Below, piece by piece: positions 57,405 to 64,000 of a stretch of DNA of 64,000 nt (position 1 is its first letter; each line of letters opens with the position of its first letter). The notes below the pieces were generated by a model, which did no database searches, was not told the DNA's origin, and saw only the letters and a list, made by a program, of their open reading frames with translations. The translations under genes were made by a program, and so were the position numbers. The DNA comes from Deltaproteobacteria bacterium (lineage in GTDB: Bacteria; Lernaellota; Lernaellaia; JACKCT01): contig JAOSJX010000023.1 of NCBI GenBank assembly GCA_027493875.1, forward strand, positions 248,001 through 312,000, written 5' to 3'.

Positions 57405-57785
57405 GTGCAGGAAATCGTCAAAAAATACGTGGACGGGGCACGCGACGATCTGGCCGCCGCGGAGGCACTGGTGAACGCCGGGCATTTATTTCACGTACCC
57501 TATCTCTGCCATCAGGCGGTTTTCAAATTGCTGCGGGGTTTCTACCTCGAAATGCTGAATCGGTACCCCTTGTTCGAGCCGCATTTGCCCACGCTTGCAA
57601 GCGCCGCCGGCGCGGCGGCCCAATTGACCCCCGACGATCTCGCCTTGCTCCACGAATTGTCCTTTTATCCGGACGTCGTGGGGCATTCCGTCTACCGCCA
57701 AAAGATCTTGGAGCACGCGAAAGACGCGAATCGGATCTTGGCGCGGGCAACGGAGATCGTCGATAAATTGACCGCAGTTCTTTAG
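57405..57785 (+). CDS. HEPN-domain protein
   Basis: This protein of 126 residues is predicted to be all helical. It starts VQEIVKKYVDGARDDLAAAE and has HLFHVPYLCHQAVFKLLRGF, matching the HEPN core (C-H-Q-A-x-x-K-x-L-[RK]). DDLALLHELSFYPDVVGHSV and ANRILARATEIVDKLTAVL follow. The R-x4-6-H RNase motif of toxin-type HEPN proteins is not seen, so it is more like the substrate-binding HEPN proteins that pair with minimal nucleotidyltransferases. No such nucleotidyltransferase gene is adjacent. The start GTG 57405 is eight bases after suhB. Confidence 0.75.
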   Translation: MQEIVKKYVDGARDDLAAAEALVNAGHLFHVPYLCHQAVFKLLRGFYLEMLNRYPLFEPHLPTLASAAGAAAQLTPDDLALLHELSFYPDVVGHSVYRQKILEHAKDANRILARATEIVDKLTAVL

Positions 57786-57854
57786 ATCCCCGGGGCGAAC
57801 CCTGGAGAGCGTCGGAATCCTCACCGAATTTTTTCGCGGTGCGTCACAAAACGC

Positions 57855-57907
57855 TTGAAATCTTAGGGCGGCTCGTGCTAAAAATTATCTGAATGAGTGT
57901 TCATTCA
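57855..57907 (+). promoter_or_regulatory. Promoter and FadR-type operator of the fad operon
   Basis: TTGAAA (57855-57860), 17 bases, CTAAAA (57878-57883) form a promoter. The palindrome TGAATGAGTGTTCATTCA lies at 57890-57907, where transcription should start. Its 7-bp arms equal the arms of the published Bacillus FadR consensus TGAATGA-N4-TCATTCA. A hairpin (CAGCCT with AGGCTG, enclosing GGGCC/GGCCC) lies in the leader just after it. Confidence 0.7.
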
Positions 57908-57998
57908 GCAGCCTGCGGGCCGTCCTTCGGGCCCCTCGCGATTAAGGCTGCCAACAAATTGAATTTTCGTCGGATTCTTCCAAAGGAGGTTCGTGCCA

Positions 57999-60394
57999 AT
58001 GCGTAGGAGCATTCGCAAGGCGGCGGTCCTTGGCTCCGGAGTCATGGGATCGGGAATCGCCGCGCACCTGGCGGGCTGTGGAATACCGGTCCTGTTGTTG
58101 GATATCGTACCTCCGGACAAGGCCCTGTCGCCGGAGGAAGCCGCAAAAAAAGATTCCAAGGCGGTCCGCAATAAGTTCGCCGCGGATTCCCTCACGGCCG
58201 CCCTCAAAGCCAAACCGCCGAAATTCTTCTCCAAAAAAGACATGGATTTGATCTCGGTCGGTAATTTTGAGGACGATTTCGAAAAAATCGGCGACGCCGA
58301 CTGGATCATCGAGGTCGTCGTCGAGCGGATGGACATCAAAAAGCAGATCTTCGCCAAGGTCGACAAGCTGCGTAAGCCGGGAAGCATCGTCTCGACGAAT
58401 ACCTCCGGGCTCTCGGTCGCCAAGATGACCGAGGACGTGTCGGAAGACATGCGCAAACATTTCCTCGGGACGCATTTCTTCAACCCCGTCCGTTTCATGA
58501 AGCTTCTCGAGATCATTCCGCATCCGGATTCCGATCCCGAGATCCTCGATTTCATGGCGGCGTTCTGCAAAGAGAAGCTCGGCAAAGGCGTCATCTGGGC
58601 GAAGGACACACCGAACTTCATCGCCAACCGCATCGGCGTTTACGGCATCTGCGCGACGATGCACACCATGGCCGAGGAAGGCCTGCGGATCGACGAGGTC
58701 GACGCGCTCGTCGGCGAGCCGATGGGCCGCCCGAAGACCGCGGCGTTCCGGACCTCCGATATGGTCGGTCTGGATACGATGCGGCACGTTGCGACGACCG
58801 TATACGAGAATTGCGCGGACGACGACGAACGCGAAGTCTTCAAAGTGCCCGCGTTCCTCGACAAACTCGTGGAGGAAGGCCGTCTCGGCGACAAAACCAA
58901 AGCCGGCTTTTACACGAAAAAAAGGCAAAGAGCGCTTCGTCCTCGACTACAACAGCATGGAATACGTCCCGGCGCAGAAGCCGGAGTTCGAATCGGTGAC
59001 GAAGGCGAAGGAAGCCAAAGGGCTCGCCGCGCGCATGAAAGCGCTCGTGAACGGCGACGACCGGGGCGCCAAATTCGTGTGGAAGGCGATGGTGAAGGGC
59101 CTGCTTTACACCGTCAAACGCATTCCCGAGATTTCCGACAGCATCGTCGAGGTCGACCGCGGATTGAAGTGGGGCTTCAACTGGAAGATGGGGCCCTTCG
59201 AGACGTGGGACGCCGTCGGCGTTCGCGAATCCGTCGAACGGATGAAGGCGGAAGGATACGCGGTCCCCGCGAGCGTTCTGACGATGCTCGAGAAGGGCAA
59301 CGAGACCTTCTACAAAAAGGAGAACGGCCGCGAATACGCGTACGATCTCGTCAACCATGTCTACGTCGAGATCGAAAAAGATCCGATGATCATCATCCTC
59401 TCCGAACTCGGCAAAGAGAAGATCGTCGAGGAAAACGACGGCGCGACGCTGTGGGACGTGGGCGACGGCGTTGTCTGCCTCGAGTTCCACACGAAGATGA
59501 ACGCGCTCGACGGCGATATCATCGCCATGCAGAACCGCGGCCTCGACCTTTTGGACGACGGCAAATTCGAGGCGATGATCGTCGCCAATCACGCGGAGGA
59601 TTTTTCGGTCGGCGCCAACCTTTTCATGATCCTCATGGCCGTCAACAACAACGCATTGGACCAGGTGGAGCAAACGGTTCTCGAACTCCAAAAAGCGAAC
59701 ATGCGCATGAAGTACTGCCGTCGGCCGGTCGTCACCGCGCCCGCGGGCAAGGTCCTCGGCGGCGGGTGTGAAGTCGCCATGCACAGTTGGAAAACCGTCG
59801 GAGCGGCGGAAACCTACATGGGCCTCGTCGAGATGGGCGTCGGGCTGCTGCCGGCCGGCGGCGGGACCAAAGAGCTCACCGTGCGGGCCATGAGTGAAGT
59901 CCCTCCGGGAGGTACCACGCCGCTGTTGCCGTTCGCGCAGCGCGTTTTCGAGACGATCGCAATGGCCAAGGTCGGTATCGGCTTCAAGGAATCGCGGGAG
60001 CTGGGGCACTTGCGGGCGACGGACGTCATGGTCCCGAACCGCGATCTGCTGATTCTCCGGAGCCAAGGAAATCGCGATCGGACTCGCCGAAGAAAAAATC
60101 GATCCCGGCGCGCCGCGCACGGATGTCATCGCGGCGGGGGAAAGCGCCCGCGCGGCGTTCGCGGTGGGGCTGGACGGTATGATGAAAGCCGGCTGGATCA
60201 GCGAGCATGACGCGAAGATCGCCAAGAAAATCGGTTACGTCATCGCCGGGGGTAATCGGTACGACGGACAAACCGTGACGGAATGGGAGTTACTGGATCT
60301 CGAACGCGAAGGGTTCATGAGCCTGCTCGGCGAGCCGAAGACGCAGGAACGCATGCAGCATCTGCTGATGACCGGAAAACCGCTACGAAACTGA
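57999..60394 (+). CDS. fadN: FadN-type 3-hydroxyacyl-CoA dehydrogenase/enoyl-CoA hydratase, frameshifted
   Basis: This bifunctional beta-oxidation protein of about 799 codons has the dehydrogenase domain first (the FadN order, opposite to E. coli FadB). Its N-terminus is AVLGSGVMGSGIAAHLAGCG, followed by TNTSGLSVAKM and GTHFFNPVRFMKLLEI with the catalytic His. A second dehydrogenase C-terminal part has GPFETWDAVGVRESVERMKA. The enoyl-CoA hydratase part has HAEDFSVGANLFMILMAVNN, APAGKVLGGGCEVAMHSW and GLVEMGVGLLPAGGGTKE. Breaks are near 58920 and 60055. ATG 57999 follows AAAGGAGG. It is co-transcribed with fadA, 26 bases later. Confidence 0.92.
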
Positions 60395-60420
60395 TTTGAA
60401 TCCGCAAGGAGGACCCGAAG

Positions 60421-61620
60421 ATGCGTGAAGCTGTGATTATTTCCGCGTGCCGGACCGCCGTCGGGAAGGCGAAACGCGGCGCCCTGGTGCAAACCCGTCC
60501 CGACGACATGGCCGCGACCGCCATCAAGGAAGCGATCCACCGGGCGGGCGTCGATCCTAATATCGTCGAGGACCTGCAGCTTGGCTGCGCGTTTCCGGAA
60601 GCCGAGCAGGGGATGAACGTGGCGCGCATCGCCGTCCACCGGGCGGGATTGCCCGAGTCCATGTCCGCGGCGACCGTCAATCGTTTCTGCTCGTCCGGGT
60701 TGCAGGCCGTCTGGAACGCGACCATGGATATCAATCAGGGCGCTTTCGATTGCAGTGTCGCGGCCGGCGCCGAGTCGATGAGCATGGTACCCATGGGAGG
60801 CAACAAGATCGTGCCTAATCCGTGGCTCGCGGAAAATTATCCGCAGGCCTACATCTCCATGGGGCAGACCGCCGAAAACGTCGCCATCAAATACAACGTC
60901 ACGCGGGAGGCGCAGGACGAGTGGGCGCTGCGTTCCAACGATCGCGCCCTGGCGGCGAACGAAAGCGGAGCGTTCAAAGAGCAGATCGTACCGATGAACG
61001 CGGTGCGCTACGACGGCAACGGCGGACGTGAGGAATTTGTCTTTGACGTGGACGAAGGCCCGCGCAAAAGCACGCTGGAGTCTCTGGCGAGCCTCAAACC
61101 GGCCTTCGTCAATCCGCGTGCCGACATCCCCGGCGCCGGAACGGTCACGGCCGGCAATTCCTCGCAGATGAGCGACGGTGCCGCGGCGCTGCTGCTCATT
61201 GAGGCCAAAAAAGCGCGGGAACTCGGGCTCAAACCGATGGCCGCCCTCCGCGCGTTCACCGTGGCGGGCCTCGATCCGGCCTACATGGGGCTCGGACCGG
61301 CCTTCGCCATCCCGCGCCTGATCGAACGTTTCGGTCCGGCGCTCGGCGTCAAGCTCGACGATGTCGACGTCTTCGAGATCAACGAGGCGTTCGCGTCGCA
61401 GGCGGTTTACTGCGTGCGCGAACTCGGCATCGATCCGGAGAAGGTCAATCCGAACGGCGGCGCGATCGCCCTCGGCCATCCCCTCGGATGCACCGGCGCG
61501 AAGCTCTCGACGCAGGTCGTCTACTGGCTGCGCGACAACAAGAAAAAATGGGGCATTGTCTCGATGTGCATCGGCGGCGGAATGGGCGCCGCGGGACTCT
61601 TCGAGAATCTGAACGCGTAA
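60421..61620 (+). CDS. fadA: Acetyl-CoA acyltransferase (thiolase)
   Basis: This intact thiolase of 399 residues releases acetyl-CoA in the last step of beta-oxidation. It has the start [20 protein letters not shown], the nucleophile Cys in [20 protein letters not shown], the [15 protein letters not shown] and [12 protein letters not shown] motifs, [17 protein letters not shown] with the active His, and the final catalytic Cys in [15 protein letters not shown]. Domain length and motifs are standard for FadA. The AAGGAGG site is eight bases before ATG 60421. The pair with FadN resembles the fadNA order of Bacillus. Confidence 0.96.
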   Translation: MREAVIISACRTAVGKAKRGALVQTRPDDMAATAIKEAIHRAGVDPNIVEDLQLGCAFPEAEQGMNVARIAVHRAGLPESMSAATVNRFCSSGLQAVWNATMDINQGAFDCSVAAGAESMSMVPMGGNKIVPNPWLAENYPQAYISMGQTAENVAIKYNVTREAQDEWALRSNDRALAANESGAFKEQIVPMNAVRYDGNGGREEFVFDVDEGPRKSTLESLASLKPAFVNPRADIPGAGTVTAGNSSQMSDGAAALLLIEAKKARELGLKPMAALRAFTVAGLDPAYMGLGPAFAIPRLIERFGPALGVKLDDVDVFEINEAFASQAVYCVRELGIDPEKVNPNGGAIALGHPLGCTGAKLSTQVVYWLRDNKKKWGIVSMCIGGGMGAAGLFENLNA

Positions 61621-61640
61621 ACGCGTTCTCCCTGACGTAA

Positions 61641-61671
61641 ACGGCGCGGTCCGAATTAAGGGCCGCGCCGT
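61641..61671 (+). terminator. Putative terminator after fadA
   Basis: ACGGCGCGGTCC (61641-61652) pairs with GGGCCGCGCCGT (61660-61671), with one G-T pair, across a seven-base loop. Only a short CCACTTTT run follows, so termination may be partial. Confidence 0.6.
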
Positions 61672-61675
61672 CCAC

Positions 61676-61965
61676 TTTTAAGATTCGGTTCCCGCCGCGG
61701 CGCTCTGCCGTCACTGCCGTTAGCGCATGATGGTCGTGTTTTAGAATCGTCGAAAACGTTTCGATTACAGGCGGATTATCGCTGAAGATAGTGGCCCGTC
61801 CGATTAAGAAATGCTCGCTGTATTGAACGGAGAATGCACCGAGCACGCTATCAAGCGTCTCAGGTGAATGGGCGCGGAGCGATCGCCTGGCGCTCATCCA
61901 GGGCCCGATGGGGCGGCCGAAACCGGGGCTTGTCGAATCGCCGCTAACCCGCCTCGCCTCACCGC
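61676..61965. other. Intergenic stretch without a recognisable gene
   Basis: Nothing recognisable lies on the plus strand. On the minus strand a frame stays open from 62125 down into fadA. Its middle part (RSLRAHSPETLDSVLGAF and the next 40 residues) looks protein-like in composition, but it has no start with a ribosome site that I trust, and I know no matching family. The part over the tRNA is a known artefact. I leave it unassigned. Confidence 0.4.
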
Positions 61966-61993
61966 TTGATGAAAGGCGGAAGATGCGTATAAT
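61966..61993 (+). promoter_or_regulatory. Promoter of tRNA-Thr
   Basis: TTGATG (61966-61971), 16 bases and a perfect TATAAT (61988-61993) lie 32 bases before the tRNA. Confidence 0.7.
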
Positions 61994-62025
61994 TCGCGCC
62001 GTCGAAAGCCGTGCGCGTCCGCTGC

Positions 62026-62098
62026 GCCACTGTAGCTCAGATGGTAGAGCAGGCGATTCGTAATCGTCAGGTCGGGGGTTCAAGTCCCTCCAGTGGCT
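62026..62098 (+). tRNA. tRNA-Thr (anticodon CGT)
   Basis: All arms fold. The acceptor pairs GCCACTG with CAGTGGC, and the D arm GCTC with GAGC. The anticodon stem pairs GGCGA with TCGTC around the loop TTCGTAA, so the anticodon is CGT and reads ACG. The T arm contains GGTTCAAGTCC. The discriminator base is T, and CCA is not encoded. Confidence 0.97.
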
Positions 62099-62114
62099 TT
62101 CGCGACGGCTCGTG

Positions 62115-62150
62115 AGGCGCCGCAACCCGGTGGCGGGTTCCGGCGCCTTT
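62115..62150 (+). terminator. Putative terminator after tRNA-Thr
   Basis: AGGCGCCGCAACCC (62115-62128) pairs with GGGTTCCGGCGCCT (62135-62148), with one mismatch, across a six-base loop and followed by TT. It separates the tRNA from the penicillin-binding protein gene. Confidence 0.65.
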
Positions 62151-62178
62151 GTGTTAGATAGGCCCCGGAGATCATCGT

Positions 62179-64000
62179 ATGGCGACGCGGCGGAAAAGCA
62201 CGGTTCTGGCCACGCAGCGGCCGAAGAAAAACCGCTTGCGCTTCCTCGGATCGCCGGCTGTCAAGAAAGTCCTCTGGTATCTGTTCAATCTCTTTTTCCT
62301 CGCCGCGCTCGTGACGATGATCGCGTGCGCGGTTTATGGCTACTCTATTACCGACGACCTTGTTGAGCGCTTCGAAGGAAAACGTTGGAAGATCCCGAGC
62401 CGTGTATTCTCGGACGCGTTGACGTTGGTGCCGGGGGGCGTCGGTTGAGGAGTTGAGCCTTCTTGACCGCTTGAAGCGCCTTCACTATCGGAAGGTCGGC
62501 GAGGAGACGCTGGAGCCCGGCGAATACCGCGTGAGCGGCGATACGATCGACGTTTTTCTCCACGAATTTCAATATCCTTGGGAAAAGGCGGAAGGCTATT
62601 GGTTGCGGATTGAAACGCACGACGGGCTGATCACGCGGCTCGTCGACGCGGCGGCGGACCGCGAACTCCCCTCGGCCGAGATTGAGCCCGAACTGATCGC
62701 CCGGTTCTTCGGGGAGCACCAGGAGGACCGCGATCTGATCCGTTACGTGGAAGTGTCGCCCCATCTGAAAAACGCCATCGTCACCACGGAGGACCAGCGT
62801 TTTTACCGCCACTGGGGCTTCGATCCTCTCGGTTTCACGCGCGCGATGCTCAAAAACTTGGTCAGCCTGCGTTTCGTGCAGGGCGGCAGTACGCTTACGC
62901 AACAGCTCGTTAAGAACTTTTATCTGACCTCGGAACGGACCATCACGCGCAAGGCCAAAGAGGCGGTGATGGCGTTCGTCCTGGAAATGATCTACGCGAA
63001 GGACGCGATTTTTGAAGCGTACATGAACGAAATCTATTTCGCGCAGGAGGGGTCGGTCAGCATTTCCGGCGTGGGGCAGGCGAGCCGCTACTATTTCGGC
63101 CGCGACGTCCGAACGCTGGGCCTCGCCGAAAGCGCGCTTCTCGCGGGCCTGATCCGCCATCCGGCGGGCTACAACCCCGTCAAGCGCATGGAACGCGCCA
63201 AAGCCCGGCGCGACTACATCATCAAGCGGATGCTCGACGCGGAGATGATTACGCCGGAGGAAGCGAACGAGGCGTTGGCGGAGGACGTCAAAGTCCTGAA
63301 CCGCAAGCCGGCGCGGACGATCGCCCCGTATTACATCGCATTTCTCAAAAGCCAGCTCGATAAACGCTACGGGGCGGACATTCTTATTTCCGAAGGCCTC
63401 TCGATCTTTACGACGCTGGACGTGCAGGCGCAAAAAAACGCCGAGCGCGCCGTCGACGAGGGGCTCGCCGAACTGGAGTCCAAATACGACCGGCTCAAAA
63501 AGGTCCGGAACCGGTCCAGGCCGCGATGATCGCCATTCAGCCGCAGACCGGATTCATCCGCGCGATGGTCGGCGGCCGGGATTTTTACGAAAGCCAGTTC
63601 AACCGCATTACCCAGGCCCGGCGCCAGGTCGGGTCGGTGTTTAAGCCCTTTGTCTATGCCGCGGGATTTCTCCGGGCTTATGAGGACCCGGCTTTCAGCT
63701 TTACGCCCGCGACGCTTGTCGACGACGCGCCGTTTACCGTGACCAATCCGGGCTCGCCGCCCTGGACGCCGCATAACTACGACGGCAAGTACGAAGGCAC
63801 GGTGAACGCCCGGCACGCGCTCCAGAAATCGCGTAACGTTCCGACGGCGAAATTCGCCATGGAGATCGGCATCGACCGGATCGCCGGCCTCGCGCATCGG
63901 ATGGGCATTACAAGCGGCCTTCCGGAGTTTCCGTCGCTCTCGCTCGGCTCCGCGGATTTGTCGCCGATGGAAGTGGCCAGCGCGTATTCGACGCTCGCCA
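62179..64000 (+). CDS. Class A penicillin-binding protein (PBP1), 3' partial
   Basis: This bifunctional peptidoglycan glycosyltransferase/transpeptidase runs past the window. It has one N-terminal transmembrane helix (LWYLFNLFFLAALVTMIACA) and a short periplasmic region of about 110 residues resembling the UB2H/PBP1b type. The GT51 domain follows with TTEDQRFYRHWGFDPLG, GGSTLTQQLVKN and AYMNEIYFAQEGS. The transpeptidase domain begins with AMIAIQPQTGFIRAMVGGRD; RQVGSVFKPFVYAAGF holds the S-x-x-K nucleophile, and SRNVPTAKFAMEIG is the S-x-N motif. Breaks are near 62440 and 63515. A GGAG site precedes ATG 62179. Confidence 0.93.

Noticed and set aside
61445-62125. Long minus-strand frame over tRNA-Thr beginning with WRDLNPRPDDYESPALPSEL-like sequence
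   Set aside because: This peptide is the well-known translation artefact of the antisense strand of a tRNA gene; it is not a protein gene.
1-64000. CRISPR arrays, insertion sequences, phage genes or integrases
   Set aside because: I found no regularly spaced short repeats, transposase motifs, terminal inverted repeats or phage structural genes in the window; the only sizeable direct repeat is the duplicate in the UDG gene.

Overview
The window is high-GC chromosomal DNA from a diderm bacterium. LPS core genes (lpxK, gmhB, the two heptose activation genes, kdsA), a FadN/FadA beta-oxidation pair, phasins for polyhydroxyalkanoate granules, and exported proteins with aspartate-rich linkers together suggest a deltaproteobacterium/Myxococcota-like lineage or an allied candidate phylum. 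That placement is inference, because no rRNA gene is present. More than half of the roughly 60 protein genes carry single-base frameshifts, often compensated a few codons later and often inside essential genes (coaBC, kdsA, the penicillin-binding protein). A 0.26 kb tandem duplicate inside one gene looks like unpolished read sequence. I therefore read most broken genes as assembly errors and give their full inferred span.

Layout. 1-10.3 kb holds housekeeping genes: an MltD-like end, dinB, a CNNM/CBS membrane protein, a zinc-ribbon Ser/Thr kinase with a Nudix gene, an MBL hydrolase, coaBC, a uracil-DNA glycosylase, and the nfeD-slipin pair. 10.3-16.8 kb is queA followed by a tightly overlapped LPS core operon. 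16.9-18.3 kb has two phasins behind a strong promoter with paired operators, then queD. 18.3-22.7 kb has envelope and lipoprotein genes and a CoA-transferase/racemase. A probable small RNA with its own promoter and terminator sits at 22.89-23.02 kb. 23.0-28.2 kb (minus) is a SGNH hydrolase, NodU-type carbamoyltransferase and six-hairpin glycosidase operon. 28.3-33.5 kb has a hydroxyacyl-CoA dehydrogenase, a LolD/FtsX-type ABC exporter and two FHA proteins.

33.5-42.6 kb is a glycan or amino-sugar locus: a seven-gene minus operon (SCP2-like protein, class III aminotransferase, left-handed beta-helix protein, holo-ACP synthase, DegT aminotransferase, two glycosyltransferases) divergent from two Gfo/Idh/MocA dehydrogenases. 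42.6-45.1 kb carries a PPC-domain protein and an M14 carboxypeptidase with a PKD domain and an Asp-rich Cys-ending tail. 45.2-50.1 kb is a second glycosylation operon (two GT2 enzymes, a flavoprotein, a GT39-like membrane protein). 50.2-54.5 kb is a probable proline catabolic operon: P5C dehydrogenase plus a three-part flavo-iron-sulfur dehydrogenase. 54.6-57.8 kb has an exported DUF4412-like protein, a phospholipase D-type synthase, an inositol monophosphatase and a HEPN protein. 57.9-61.6 kb is fadN-fadA behind a near-perfect FadR-type palindrome. It is followed by tRNA-Thr(CGT) and a class A penicillin-binding protein that runs off the end.

The genes describe an envelope-rich, glycan-decorating heterotroph that stores PHA and degrades fatty acids and probably proline. 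The least explained signals are the small RNA candidate, the twin operators before the phasins, the 33-42 kb sugar locus with an embedded AcpS, and the Cys-ending tail of the carboxypeptidase.
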